A DNA stretch of 35,766 bases from Gallionellaceae bacterium (GCA_003151655.1 PLYB01000275.1:34320-70085), one strand, 5' to 3'. Positions 1 to 8,059 are shown, numbered from the stretch's first letter. The notes: generated from the letters alone by a model not told the origin. Made by a program: numbers and translations.

Positions 1-113
1 CCCCCTCGCTACGCTCTCCCCGCGTGCGGGGGAAAGTTGGATAGGGGGGAACGGGCATGGCGAGTTTCATTATCAGGGGGCATCTTTGCAATGCCCGTTA
101 GGAGAATTTCAAA
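1..113. other. Leader region before rnfA with a GC-rich palindrome
   Basis: No gene is visible here. Bases 18-31 form a perfect palindrome (CCCCGC, GT, GCGGGG) of the kind common in intergenic repeats. A purine-rich ribosome site (AGGAG, 100-104) lies nine bases before the rnfA ATG. The operon promoter probably lies upstream of the window or in this stretch; none could be assigned with confidence. Confidence 0.5.
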
Positions 114-695
114 ATGAGCGAATACCTGCTGCTGCTACTTTCAACTGCACTGGTGAACAATGTAGTGCTGGTAAAGTTTTTGGGACTGTGCCCGTTCATG
201 GGTATCTCAAAAAAAATGGACACCGCTTTAAGCATGGGTCTTGCCACGACTTTCGTGATCACCTTTACCACTGCAGGTGCCTGGCTGCTGGAGCACTGGC
301 TGTTGATGCCGCTGGGCATCCAATATCTACGCATCCTGACTTATATCTTGGCTATCGCTGCGGTGGTGCAGTTCACCGAGATGGTCATTCGAAAAGTCGC
401 CCCTGCGCTGTATCAAGTGCTGGGTATCTATCTGCCGCTGATTACCACCAACTGCGCGGTGCTCGGTTTGCCGCTGCTTAACGTACAAGAGAAAAGTGGT
501 TTCGCGGTCAGCCTGATGGTGGGCTTCGGTTCATCGGTCGGCTTTACTTTGGTGCTGGTGTTATTCGCTGGTTTGCGTGAACGCATCGCACTGGCAACCG
601 TATCGGCCACTTTTGCCGGCGCACCCATCGCCTTTATCACCGCCGGATTATTGGCATTGGCGTTTATGGGTTTTGCCGGGTTAGTGCCACATTAA
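114..695 (+). CDS. rnfA: RnfA, membrane subunit of the Rnf ion-translocating oxidoreductase
   Basis: RnfA is an integral inner-membrane subunit of the Rnf complex, which couples electron flow between NADH and ferredoxin to ion movement across the membrane. In diazotrophs it supplies reduced ferredoxin or flavodoxin for nitrogenase. The 193-residue product is almost entirely hydrophobic, with about six membrane segments. It opens with the family's typical N-terminus (MSEYLLLLLSTALVNN) and contains the two conserved cysteine contexts, GLCPFMG near residue 26 and TNCAVLG near 113, which in Rnf/Nqr pairs sit at an intramembrane iron-sulfur site. RnfE has the matching motifs. The start is supported by AGGAG nine bases upstream. 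It is the first gene of rnfABCDGEH. Confidence 0.96.
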   Translation: MSEYLLLLLSTALVNNVVLVKFLGLCPFMGISKKMDTALSMGLATTFVITFTTAGAWLLEHWLLMPLGIQYLRILTYILAIAAVVQFTEMVIRKVAPALYQVLGIYLPLITTNCAVLGLPLLNVQEKSGFAVSLMVGFGSSVGFTLVLVLFAGLRERIALATVSATFAGAPIAFITAGLLALAFMGFAGLVPH

Positions 696-701
696 ATGCG
701 T

Positions 702-786
702 GAAGAGAGAAGGGTAAAAGAGGGAAGGGTGAAAACCTCGCTCCCTGGGTTAGGAGAGATGGTTTTACCCTTCTCCCTTCCCTCTT
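702..786. repeat. Imperfect inverted repeat between rnfA and rnfB
   Basis: A purine-rich left arm (about 702-736, containing AGGGTAAAAGAGGGAAGGG) pairs imperfectly with a pyrimidine-rich right arm (761-786, containing GGTTTTACCCTTCTCCCTTC). The arms are built from short near-repeats, as in the other repeat elements inside the rnf and nif operons. A long RNA hairpin is expected. It could act in mRNA processing or simply be a dispersed repeat. Confidence 0.7.
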
Positions 787-812
787 AACGTTAATTAAAG
801 GAATAATCTGAA

Positions 813-1352
813 ATGATTGCCGCACTAACAAGTCTGACTATTCTGGGCGTGGTTCTGGGTTTGATCCTGGGCGTGGCTGCGCGCGTGTTTAGAGTAGAGG
901 GTAATAAATTAGCCGAAGAAGTGCTGGGGATTTTGCCCGGTTCGCAATGCGGGCAGTGCGGATTTCCGGGGTGCGCTGGAGCTGCGCAAGCCCTGGCCGA
1001 AGGGCGTGCGCCGGTGACGCTGTGCCCTCCGGGTGGTCGCGCTGTGGTGTTGGCCTTGGCCGCGAAGCTGGGCAAAGATGCGGACATGGCCGATGTGAAA
1101 GAATCGGTGCCGATGATTGCCGAAGTAAAAGAAGAGATTTGCATCGGCTGTACGCGCTGCTTCAAAGTGTGTCCAACCGATGCCATTATGGGCGCGGCAC
1201 AGCAAATACATTCTGTGTTCCGCGAAGCTTGTACTGCCTGCGGAAAATGCGAAGAAGTATGCCCGACCGAATCGATCAAACTGCAACCTATACCGGTGAC
1301 GCTGCAATCATGGTACTGGCATAAACCGCTGGCAACAGGGAGTGCAGCATGA
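813..1352 (+). CDS. rnfB: RnfB, iron-sulfur subunit of the Rnf complex
   Basis: RnfB is the membrane-anchored ferredoxin-like subunit that exchanges electrons with soluble ferredoxin. The 179-residue product has one N-terminal membrane helix (about residues 5-24). Next comes the Fe-S domain with Cys46, Cys49, Cys54 and Cys71, then a two-cluster ferredoxin module with Cys110/113/116/120 and Cys140/143/146/150, each followed by Pro. All expected ligands are present. The ATG follows an AAAGGA ribosome site at 797-802. The stop overlaps the rnfC start (ATGA), which indicates translational coupling. Confidence 0.96.
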   Translation: MIAALTSLTILGVVLGLILGVAARVFRVEGNKLAEEVLGILPGSQCGQCGFPGCAGAAQALAEGRAPVTLCPPGGRAVVLALAAKLGKDADMADVKESVPMIAEVKEEICIGCTRCFKVCPTDAIMGAAQQIHSVFREACTACGKCEEVCPTESIKLQPIPVTLQSWYWHKPLATGSAA

Positions 1353-2821
1353 AACTATTTAACCTGCGCGGTGGTGTGCATCCCGAGGGACGTAAAGATT
1401 TGTCGGCGGATATTCCGGTGCGCGTCTTGCCATTGCCAAAATTGCTGTTCGTTCCTTTGCAGCAACACATCGGCGCACCTGCTACACCCGTGGTGAACGT
1501 GGGCGACCATGTGCTGAAAGGTCAGCTCATCGCGGCAGCGCAAGGTACGGTTTCTTCGGCTATTCATGCGCCAACTTCGGGTGTGATTGTCGGGCTTGGC
1601 GATCATGCCGCGCCGCATCCTTCCGGTTTGCCCGTGCCGACTATTACCTTAGAGAGCGATGGTAACGATGCATGGATAACCACTGAAACCGTGACCGATC
1701 CGTTCGCGCTTAGCGCAGAAGACATTGCCGCGCGCGTGGCTGCGGCAGGTATTGTTGGTTTGGGTGGCGCGACTTTTCCGGCAGCGCTGAAACTCAACCT
1801 TAGTCGCAACAGTGGTGTGCAAACGCTCATCATGAACGGCGGCGAATGCGAACCTTATCTCACCTGCGATGACCGCATCATGCGCGAACGCGCGCTGGAG
1901 ATCGTCGAGGGCATTCGCCTGATCGCACTGGCCGTTGCCGCCAAAGAAGTGTTGGTCGGTATCGAAGACAACAAGCCAGAAGCCATCGCCGCCATGCAGT
2001 CAGCGGTGAAAGGCAGCGAGGTTAAAGTGGTGGCGATGCCGAGTATGTATCCGATGGGCTCGGAGAAACAAATCATTCAAGTGCTCACCGGAAAAGAAAT
2101 TCCAGCCGGTGGTCGTCCCGCCGACATCGGCGTGCTGGTGCATAACGTTGCCACTGCCTTTGCCGTACAGCAGGCTATTCGCTATAGCAGACCGTTGCTT
2201 TCGCGCATCGTCACCGTGAGCGGCGGCGCGATCAAGGCTGCGTGCAATGTCGAAGCCTTGGTCGGTACGCCGGTACAAGAGCTGATCGATTTCGCCGGTG
2301 GCTATTCGCAACCCGCAGCGCGTCTGGTGCTGGGCGGGCCGATGATGGGGCAACAGTTCTCCAATACCAATGTTCCTGTGGTGAAAGGAACCAGCGGTGT
2401 GCTGGCGCTGACTTCGCAAGAGATCGGTCAGGCAGAAGCCTCGCCTTGTATCCGTTGTTCGACTTGCGTGCGCGCGTGTCCGGTCGGTTTGTTGCCGCTG
2501 GAAATGGCGGCGCATATTCGCATTTCCAATCTGGCTGGAGCCGTCACGCTGGGACTCAAAGATTGCATCTCCTGCGGTTCGTGTTCGTATGTTTGTCCGG
2601 CACACATTCCGTTGGTGCATTACTTTAACTATGCCAAGGGCGATCTCGCCACGCAGGAGCGCGCCAAGTTGAAACAGGAAGCTACCAAAAAATTAGCCGA
2701 AGCGCGCAACGAGCGCATCGCGCGTATCGAGCGTGAGCGCGCAGAAGCCGCCGCAAAACGCAAAGCCGCACGCGCCGCAAAAGAAGCCGCAGCAGCAGCG
2801 GCTAAGGCGGAGGTTGTATGA
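1349..2821 (+). CDS. rnfC: RnfC, NADH-dehydrogenase-type subunit of the Rnf complex
   Basis: RnfC is the peripheral subunit that binds NADH and FMN and carries two [4Fe-4S] clusters. The 490-residue product has a biotinyl-lipoyl-like N-terminal region, then the nucleotide and flavin-binding domain with a GLGGATFP stretch near residue 137 and NGGECEPYL near 171, and a SLBB-like region. Cluster motifs follow near residues 367-377 (CIRCSTCVRACP) and 406-416 (CISCGSCSYVCP). The C-terminal 60 residues are rich in Ala, Lys, Arg and Glu and probably form a helix or coiled coil. That tail is much shorter than in the enterobacterial RsxC but normal for many Rnf systems. It overlaps rnfB by four bases. 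Confidence 0.96.
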   Translation: MKLFNLRGGVHPEGRKDLSADIPVRVLPLPKLLFVPLQQHIGAPATPVVNVGDHVLKGQLIAAAQGTVSSAIHAPTSGVIVGLGDHAAPHPSGLPVPTITLESDGNDAWITTETVTDPFALSAEDIAARVAAAGIVGLGGATFPAALKLNLSRNSGVQTLIMNGGECEPYLTCDDRIMRERALEIVEGIRLIALAVAAKEVLVGIEDNKPEAIAAMQSAVKGSEVKVVAMPSMYPMGSEKQIIQVLTGKEIPAGGRPADIGVLVHNVATAFAVQQAIRYSRPLLSRIVTVSGGAIKAACNVEALVGTPVQELIDFAGGYSQPAARLVLGGPMMGQQFSNTNVPVVKGTSGVLALTSQEIGQAEASPCIRCSTCVRACPVGLLPLEMAAHIRISNLAGAVTLGLKDCISCGSCSYVCPAHIPLVHYFNYAKGDLATQERAKLKQEATKKLAEARNERIARIERERAEAAAKRKAARAAKEAAAAAAKAEVV

Positions 2822-2835
2822 GTCAAAAACTATTA

Positions 2836-2959
2836 CCACAGAGACACAGAGACACAGAGGAAAACCAAATCGAGGGCTTTGCTTCGGCGATAAATTCGGA
2901 ACTTTTTGGAGGGCAATTTAAGGGTCTTTGCCTTTCTCTGTGCCTCTGTGTCTCTGTGG
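2836..2959. repeat. Inverted repeat of CTCTGTG-type units between rnfC and rnfD
   Basis: The left arm (2836-2860) consists of CACAGAGA-type units and the right arm (2936-2959) of the complementary CTCTGTGT-type units, with one or two mismatches and a spacer of about 75 bases. Each arm is itself a short tandem repeat of an 8-mer. The rnfD reading frame can be extended upstream through this element, but a good ribosome site after it shows that rnfD starts downstream. This repeat type occurs dispersed in various bacterial genomes. Confidence 0.85.
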
Positions 2960-2978
2960 TGCAAAAAGGATTTTTATC

Positions 2979-4046
2979 ATGAACCAAATCGCACATTCCC
3001 CGCACGCACACGCACCTATTTCCATCAGCAAAGTGATGGCAACAGTAATGCTCGCGCTTGCACCGGCCACGCTGTTTGGCTTCTGGTTGTACGGTTGGCC
3101 TGCGATCAATCTGTGGGTGGTATCGCTGATCGCGGCCATCATCGGCGAGGCGTTCGTGGTGCGCTGGCAGGGTCGCGCAGTGCGTCCGGTATTGATGGAT
3201 GGTTCGGGTGTGTTGACTGCGTGGTTACTGGCGTTGTCATTGCCACCGTTCGCACCTTGGTGGATCGCGGCGCTGGGCAGTTTGTTTGCTGTCGTCATCT
3301 GCAAGCAGGTGTTTGGCGGTCTGGGGCAGAACGTGTTCAACCCGGCAATGGCCGCACGCGTGATGTTATTGATTTCCTTTCCGTTAGAGATGACTACCTG
3401 GATCGCGCCAGCACCTTTGGGTTCGGCACATGCACCCAGCCTGCTGGAAAGTTTGCGCATCACTTTCCTCTCTCAACCAATAGACGGTATGGCCAGCGCT
3501 TCGCTGCTCGGTCATGTGAAAACTGAATTTACGCGCGGCATCGGTCTCGATCAATCGCTCACCGGATATTTTTCGCCGCTGCATTCGATGGTAGGCGAAC
3601 GTGCCGGTAGTTTGGGTGAAACGGCGGCTGTGTTGTTGCTGCTCGGCGGAGCGTTCCTCATCGCTCGTCGCATCATCACCTGGCATGCCCCGGTTGCGAT
3701 GTTGGCGGGTGTCGCCGTTCCGGCACTGCTGTTCAATCTGATCGACAGCAATCATTACGCCGGGCCGATGTATCACTTGCTTTCCGGCGGGCTGATGCTG
3801 GGCGCGTTCTTCATCATCACCGATCCGGTGACCTCGCCCAATACCACACTCGGACAACTTATTTTCGGCTTCAGTTGCGGCTTGCTGACTTGGATCATTC
3901 GTACCTGGGGCGGCTACCCGGAAGGCGTAGCCTTCGCCGTGATGCTGATGAATGCCGCCACGCCGATCATCGACTACTACGTCAAACCGCGTATCTACGG
4001 GCGAGATCGCAAGGGCGCAGCATTGCCGGTTAGGAAGGAGTCCTGA
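2979..4046 (+). CDS. rnfD: RnfD, membrane subunit of the Rnf complex (predicted FMN site is Ser)
   Basis: RnfD is an integral inner-membrane subunit that normally carries FMN covalently attached to a Thr. The 355-residue product is polytopic and has the family landmarks KQVFGGLGQNVFNPAM (about residues 109-124), TDPVTSPNTT and GGYPEGVAFAVMLMN. The start at 2979 is chosen because AAAGGA (2965-2970) precedes it; the frame could extend to 2928, but that would translate the repeat. In E. coli RsxD the flavin-accepting region reads DGISQATPLD. Here the aligned segment reads DGMASASLLG, so the acceptor is Ser175 (codon TCG at 3501-3503). ApbE transferases may accept Ser, so the site could still be modified. 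Confidence 0.95.
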   Translation: MNQIAHSPHAHAPISISKVMATVMLALAPATLFGFWLYGWPAINLWVVSLIAAIIGEAFVVRWQGRAVRPVLMDGSGVLTAWLLALSLPPFAPWWIAALGSLFAVVICKQVFGGLGQNVFNPAMAARVMLLISFPLEMTTWIAPAPLGSAHAPSLLESLRITFLSQPIDGMASASLLGHVKTEFTRGIGLDQSLTGYFSPLHSMVGERAGSLGETAAVLLLLGGAFLIARRIITWHAPVAMLAGVAVPALLFNLIDSNHYAGPMYHLLSGGLMLGAFFIITDPVTSPNTTLGQLIFGFSCGLLTWIIRTWGGYPEGVAFAVMLMNAATPIIDYYVKPRIYGRDRKGAALPVRKES

Positions 4047-4047
4047 G

Positions 4048-4683
4048 ATGAAGCTCGAACAATTGCGCGGCAGTTTGGCTTATCAGGGCTTTTTGCTCGG
4101 CGGTACAGCCTTGTTGACTACAGCAGCGCTGGCCTTGGCCGCGCGGGCAACCGATGCCGATATTCACGCCGCAGAAGCGCGCGACATGAAGCAATCTTTT
4201 GCCGTGGTGTTGACCGGACAATACGACAACGACTTGCTCAAAGATACGCTGACATTAAACGGCCCGAATGGTGAAGTCACGGTGTATCGCGCACGCAAAG
4301 CGGGGCAAGTGGAAGCACTGGTGTACAAGGTCAGCGGTAACGGTTACGCCGGGGCAGTTGATTGCATTATGGGCATTGATCGCACTGGAAAAATCACCGG
4401 GGTGCGCGTGATCAAGCACCGCGAAACGCCGGGCTTGGGTGACAAGATCGAAGCGGCGAAGAGTCGCTGGATATTCGCTTTCGAGGGGAAATATCTGGGC
4501 GATCCTCCCGCTGATAAATGGGGCGTGAAAAAAGACGGCGGCGTGTTCGATCAATTCGCCGGTGCCACCATCACACCGCGCGGAGTGGTTAAAGCAGTGA
4601 AGGGCGGTCTCGAATTCTTCGAAAAAAATCGTGCGCAATTGCTGGATGGAAGTGCGCCCCTAGGAGGAGCTACTCATGAGTAA
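4048..4683 (+). CDS. rnfG: RnfG, FMN-carrying subunit of the Rnf complex
   Basis: RnfG has one N-terminal membrane helix (about residues 13-33) and a periplasmic FMN-binding domain whose flavin is attached by ApbE to a Thr. The 211-residue product shows the acceptor motif at residues 172-174 (GAT, followed by ITPRGVVKAV), so Thr174 is the predicted flavinylated residue. The segment RETPGLGDKI (about 126-135) is another family hallmark. The ATG lies one base after the rnfD stop and is preceded by AGGAAGGAG (4032-4040). The last eight bases overlap rnfE, whose own ribosome site (AGGAGG) lies inside rnfG. No ApbE gene is visible in this window. Confidence 0.95.
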   Translation: MKLEQLRGSLAYQGFLLGGTALLTTAALALAARATDADIHAAEARDMKQSFAVVLTGQYDNDLLKDTLTLNGPNGEVTVYRARKAGQVEALVYKVSGNGYAGAVDCIMGIDRTGKITGVRVIKHRETPGLGDKIEAAKSRWIFAFEGKYLGDPPADKWGVKKDGGVFDQFAGATITPRGVVKAVKGGLEFFEKNRAQLLDGSAPLGGATHE

Positions 4684-5362
4684 TCAATACGCTAGAATTT
4701 CACGCGAAAGTTTGTGGGATAACAACATCGTGTTCGCCCAAATTCTCGGCATGTGCCCGACCATGGCGGTGACTAGCAGCGCCACCAACGGTTTGGGGAT
4801 GGGGCTCGCCACCACCGCAGTGCTACTCGCCTCCAATATGATCATCTCCGCTATTCGCAACATCGTTAGCGAAGAAGTGCGCATTCCGGTTTACATCGTC
4901 ATCATCGCCACACTGGTGACGCTAGTGGATGTGAGCATCAACGCATGGGCACATGATCTGTACAAAGTGCTGGGGCTGTATATCGCACTCATCGTGGCCA
5001 ACTGCGCAGTACTCGGACGCGCCGAAGCCTTCGCCGCCAAGAATCCGGTACTGCCCTCCGGCATGGACGGCTTGATGATGGGCCTGGGCTTCACCTTCGC
5101 CTTGACCACCATCGGCGCAGTGCGCGAAATAATCGGCGCAGGTACCTTGTTCGCTGATGCGCACTTGTTGCTGGGTCAGGCATTCTCATTCATGGAATTG
5201 AAAATTATTCCCGACTACAAAGGCTTCCTGCTGATGATCTTGCCACCGGGCGGATTTCTGGTGCTGGGATTTTTGATTGCAGCTAAACGCGTGATTGATC
5301 GTAATCGTGCGCAGCGTGCGGTTGTTGCCGCAACACCTGCTGCAGAACCCGTAGCGAGTTAG
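4676..5362 (+). CDS. rnfE: RnfE, membrane subunit of the Rnf complex
   Basis: RnfE is the pseudo-symmetric partner of RnfA in the inner membrane. The 228-residue product has about six membrane helices and the paired Cys contexts GMCPTMA (near residue 26) and ANCAVLG (near 107), which match GLCPFMG and TNCAVLG of RnfA. The segment DGLMMGLGFTFALTTIGAVRE is characteristic of the family. The ribosome site AGGAGG at about 4661-4666 lies inside rnfG. The tail is Ala-rich and ends in a short basic and Ala/Pro segment. Confidence 0.96.
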   Translation: MSNQYARISRESLWDNNIVFAQILGMCPTMAVTSSATNGLGMGLATTAVLLASNMIISAIRNIVSEEVRIPVYIVIIATLVTLVDVSINAWAHDLYKVLGLYIALIVANCAVLGRAEAFAAKNPVLPSGMDGLMMGLGFTFALTTIGAVREIIGAGTLFADAHLLLGQAFSFMELKIIPDYKGFLLMILPPGGFLVLGFLIAAKRVIDRNRAQRAVVAATPAAEPVAS

Positions 5363-5370
5363 GAGACATC

Positions 5371-5649
5371 ATGCAAATCGGCGTAGCCTATTCCGAACCC
5401 GCGCAGCAACTCTGGTTGCGCATCGAAGTGCCTGACGATGCCACGGTGCAAACCGCCATCGAACAATCCGGCATCCTTAAGAAATTTCCTGCCATTGATC
5501 TTGCCAATGACACCGTCGGCATCTTCGGTAAAGCTGCCGAACTGGATGCCTCGCTCAAACCCGGTGACCGTATTGAGATTTACCGTGCCATCACCGCTGA
5601 TCCGGCCACTGTGCCAAGAAGGGTGATTGCGGGTGAGGACGACGAATAA
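5371..5649 (+). CDS. rnfH: RnfH, small ubiquitin-like Rnf accessory protein
   Basis: This 92-residue protein belongs to the RnfH family, which adopts a beta-grasp ubiquitin-like fold and is often encoded at the end of rnf operons; its exact role is not settled. The sequence has the family features: an N-terminal strand (MQIGVAYSEPAQQLWLRIEVP), a helix with AIEQSGIL, then VGIFGK, and the closing LKPGDRIEIYRAITADP. It starts nine bases after the rnfE stop with AGGAG in front. It is the last gene of the operon and is followed by a strong hairpin. Confidence 0.93.
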   Translation: MQIGVAYSEPAQQLWLRIEVPDDATVQTAIEQSGILKKFPAIDLANDTVGIFGKAAELDASLKPGDRIEIYRAITADPATVPRRVIAGEDDE

Positions 5650-5673
5650 GTTTAATTTGCACCAAGTCTAATG

Positions 5674-5694
5674 GGGGCGTAATGCTTACGCCCC
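5674..5694. terminator. Hairpin after rnfH, possible operon end
   Basis: A perfect 9-bp stem (GGGGCGTAA, loop TGC, TTACGCCCC) lies 25 bases after the rnfH stop. There is no strong T-run after it, so it may act in termination with help or in mRNA protection. The GGGGCGTA arm is shared with the larger inverted repeat at 10496-10562, so it also belongs to a repeat family. Confidence 0.5.
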
Positions 5695-5799
5695 TGCATA
5701 TCTTACAGCGCAGAATTAGCACTGCATACACAGGTTGATCCCGAAATTCAATAAATTCGTGCGCTGTGCAAAAAATAACCAGCAGTGATACTATGGGTC

Positions 5800-6096
5800 A
5801 TGGCTGAAATTAAAGTGTTTGATGACTCATGGCCATTATCCTTAAAAAACGGTAACGGTGTATTGCGCCGTGAAGTTTGGGTAGATGAGCGGGAGCGGGT
5901 AGTGCGCTACAACCTCGCGTACATCAACCACTCGATTTATCGGGACGATAACGGGCGAGTAGTTGGGTATGACAATGCACACGGTCATCATCATCGGCAT
6001 TACATGGGCGTGATTACGCCAGTCAAATTCAGCAGTTTTGAAGACATCGAAGAAAAGTTTCAGGCTGACTGGATTGAGTTTAGGGGCAAAAAATGA
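5800..6096 (+). CDS. TumE-like (DUF6516-type) toxin candidate
   Basis: This 98-residue protein resembles the DUF6516 (TumE) family, annotated as the toxin of small two-gene modules. Recognised features are the RYNLAYINHSIYRDDNGRVVGYDNAHG-type core (about residues 36-62), a His-rich HGHHHRHYMG segment, and a final FEDIEEKFQADW helix. The start is taken at the ATG at 5800; an in-frame GTG at 5785 is possible. It overlaps the next gene by four bases (ATGA), the usual layout of a toxin-antitoxin pair. Neither the pairing nor any toxicity can be shown from sequence alone, and the family name is from memory. Confidence 0.7.
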   Translation: MAEIKVFDDSWPLSLKNGNGVLRREVWVDERERVVRYNLAYINHSIYRDDNGRVVGYDNAHGHHHRHYMGVITPVKFSSFEDIEEKFQADWIEFRGKK

Positions 6097-6455
6097 AGAC
6101 GACTATCAAAGTGGCAAGCACGGAAGAATTTTTCCAACGCGGCAAAAAAATTGCGAAGCTGGCAGATCAAGGCAAACGCATTCCGCATGAGCGCGTTATC
6201 TCGTTTGAAGACCCGGAAGATTTGGCACGGCTGATTACAACGGCAAAGCTTGTCCTATTTCGTGAAGTAAAGGAATGCCCCGGTTCGATAACCGATTTGT
6301 CGCAACGCTTGCACCGGGATCGCAGCGCCGTAAAGCGTGATATTGATGAACTGGAACGATTCGGCTTGGTGGAAATAGAGGAATTGCCTTTTCCCGGACA
6401 TGGACGTAAAAAAGAAGTTCGTGCTGTTGCCGAGCAAGTGTTGCTGGCTATGTGA
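6093..6455 (+). CDS. Winged helix-turn-helix regulator, probable antitoxin of the TumE-like pair
   Basis: This 120-residue protein has a C-terminal winged helix-turn-helix: SITDLSQRLHRDRSAVKRDIDELERFGLVE, about residues 68-97, followed by the wing EELPFPGHGRKKEVRA. The N-terminal part (FEDPEDLARLITTAKLVLFREV) is typical of the HVO_A0114-like group of MarR/ArsR-type proteins that accompany DUF6516 toxins. It overlaps the toxin candidate by four bases, so the two are co-transcribed. The likely role is to neutralise the partner and repress the module's own promoter. A free-standing transcription factor is less likely given the layout. Confidence 0.75.
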   Translation: MKTTIKVASTEEFFQRGKKIAKLADQGKRIPHERVISFEDPEDLARLITTAKLVLFREVKECPGSITDLSQRLHRDRSAVKRDIDELERFGLVEIEELPFPGHGRKKEVRAVAEQVLLAM

Positions 6456-6549
6456 ACTTGCAGCGGGAAAAAGTCAGTGCCTAGGTTAATCTCTTCGGGT
6501 GCGCCAGAAGAGATGAATCTGGGCACTGGCAAGCTGTCATATTATTACC

Positions 6550-7383
6550 CTAGCTGTCTTTATCCCATGTGCGCTTGACAAGTCCAGCTATCTTGGAAAA
6601 TGACTCGGCGTTAGATTCAATCGCAGTCGAATCGACTGTGATAAGAATTAACTTTGGCTTTCGCGTAAAGGATATCTTTGCCTCATCAAGAATTTGTTGA
6701 GCATCATCTGCCAAGTGAGGAGCAATACGAAATCCGAGAAGTGATTTGTTTCCACTCCGTTTGTGTAGCCAAAAGTAGTTGTTCCGACCAATGTTGAGAG
6801 CGATGTAGTTCTTGACGTAACCAAGTTGTGGCGCTCCGAGTGCCGGTGTCACTACTGATAATATCTTATCGGCGGCATCAACCGTCCACTTAGCTTTCTT
6901 GTTCCAAAATTCGCGATTCACTTCGACTTCAAGCACAGACGAACCGTCGTCTATTTCCTCAAATGTATCGAGCACTTTCGTGAAGAACAATGAACGCTTA
7001 CCGTTGGACTCGATGAGAGATGCTTGAATAGCGATGATTGGTATAGAGTGACTGAGAATGTGGATGACATTGAAGAAGCGACGAGTGACATGCTCCGCTA
7101 CAAGAACTGCATAGTGCTGACGCTGAGGCCAGCGTCTCTTCTCATTGTCCCAGTATTCAATGGTTCGAATGATGTGCGTCTCGTCGGTCTCACCGAGCAT
7201 CACCTCGACCTCATACATGGAATCGTCTTGAGGGTCTTTGAGCAAAATGTCCAGACGTCCGCCTGAGTTCTGGCTACGTTCCTTGTTTAGCGCGTCGAGA
7301 TCACCCAAGCCCAAGGCGGCTGGATTACCCCAGATTTGATCCTGTAGCCAGTACTCGTCAAAGCCTGCTTCGCGGATAGACAC
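6550..7383 (-). CDS. Uncharacterised protein with a PD-(D/E)XK-nuclease-like core
   Basis: This is a 277-residue protein I cannot name. Residues about 42-60 read GRLDILLKDP...YEVEVMLG, which fits the Asp...(D/E)-x-(K/E-like) arrangement of the PD-(D/E)XK nuclease fold, although the usual Lys is replaced in the EVEV motif. The following stretch (THIIRTIEYWDNEKRRWP, then AVLVAEHVTRRFFNVI) fits the rest of such a core. There is no signal peptide or membrane segment. It stands alone on the minus strand, facing the TumE-like pair. A defence or DNA-repair role is possible but not shown. Confidence 0.6.
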   Translation of the reverse strand: MSIREAGFDEYWLQDQIWGNPAALGLGDLDALNKERSQNSGGRLDILLKDPQDDSMYEVEVMLGETDETHIIRTIEYWDNEKRRWPQRQHYAVLVAEHVTRRFFNVIHILSHSIPIIAIQASLIESNGKRSLFFTKVLDTFEEIDDGSSVLEVEVNREFWNKKAKWTVDAADKILSVVTPALGAPQLGYVKNYIALNIGRNNYFWLHKRSGNKSLLGFRIAPHLADDAQQILDEAKISFTRKPKLILITVDSTAIESNAESFSKIAGLVKRTWDKDS

Positions 7384-7708
7384 GGAATGTGCGATTGTAA
7401 TCTCTCTTGACCTCTACTAGTTATTTGAGCACCAATTACCCCCGTCAAAGTAACACGGGGGGCTGTAAATATCGGAATGCACACTAACAACTAAAGGTCG
7501 TGAGGGCAACAGGATAAATGGCCTATATGAGTTTTGGGATCCAGCGTAGCCCGGATGTAATCCGGGATGATCGGAGAGCGCAATCCCCGAATTCCACTGC
7601 GCTGCATTCGGGCTACGGGTAGCTGTAGAGCTGTATCAGAAAGTTGAGCACTGATCAGTATTCACGCCGCCAAGCGTTGGCGATCAAAGGGCGCGGGTTC
7701 ACATTGTT
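7384..7708. other. Intergenic stretch with a palindromic repeat
   Basis: No convincing gene is present. The stretch holds the inverted repeat at 7545-7617 and a short GC hairpin region near 7440-7461 (CCCCCGT and ACGGGGGG). The promoter of the minus-strand gene ending at 6550 should lie near 7390-7450, but no clear promoter motif was identified. Confidence 0.5.
7545..7617. repeat. CGTAGCCCGGAT-type inverted repeat
   Basis: The left arm CGTAGCCCGGATG (7545-7557) pairs with the right arm CATTCGGGCTACG (7605-7617) with one mismatch. An inner CCGGATGTAATCCGG palindrome lies at 7551-7565. Repeats of this 'GTAGCCCGGAT' type are dispersed in many proteobacterial genomes. It lies in a gene-free stretch of about 325 bases between two minus-strand genes. 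Confidence 0.85.
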
Positions 7709-8059
7709 TTATTCATGCACCACCAGCGTATTGCGGGTGATTTCAACGAACCGGCTGGATGTAAAGGCTGCTTCAATGCCGGATAAGTTCGCACGCAGCA
7801 GTTTCTCCAAATCAGTGTTGCTGATGTTGCCAGTGGAGATTAATAACAGTGATGGTTCGCCCGTTATCAAGAAGGTCTGAACGAAGTCAGCATCTTTGCT
7901 GACCACGATGCGCCCATCGCGCTTGGCTCGGGTTATGACTTCGTTGTCTAGTGTGAGATTTTTGCGCGGCAGGTCAAGAGTGTGCAATGCATCGTGTCCA
8001 GCCTCGTTCAGCCAGTTGGCGAAGCGACGTGGAAGTTGCGCATCGATCAGGAATTTCAT
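7709..8059 (-). CDS. DUF5615-type PIN-like protein, toxin candidate
   Basis: This 116-residue protein matches the DUF5615 group of PIN-like proteins. It begins MKFLIDAQLPRRFANWLNEAGHDALHTLDL, with the acidic residue of a PIN-type active site (Asp6), and continues with DNEVITRAKRDGRIVVSKDADF, which carries two more acidic residues (near 38 and 57). PIN-domain toxins are usually ribonucleases. It is encoded directly after, and overlaps by four bases, a DUF433 gene, which is the common pairing for this family. The function is inferred from family and context only. Confidence 0.85.
   Translation of the reverse strand: MKFLIDAQLPRRFANWLNEAGHDALHTLDLPRKNLTLDNEVITRAKRDGRIVVSKDADFVQTFLITGEPSLLLISTGNISNTDLEKLLRANLSGIEAAFTSSRFVEITRNTLVVHE

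Noticed and set aside
75..90. Sigma-54-like box before rnfA (GG-N10-GC with TTGCA)
   Set aside because: The -24 half is poor (AGGGGG), and the predicted start near 101 would fall inside the ribosome site at 100-104, leaving almost no leader.
2000..2620. Minus-strand open frame within rnfC
   Set aside because: It is a shadow of the rnfC reading frame with no ribosome site or family resemblance.
2928..2978. Longer rnfD starting at 2928
   Set aside because: It would translate the repeat arm; AAAGGA before the ATG at 2979 and the family N-terminus favour the shorter form.
6536..7708. Possible mobile element around the nuclease-like gene
   Set aside because: The flanking repeat at 7545-7617 is a common palindromic repeat, and no matching terminal repeat or transposase was found.
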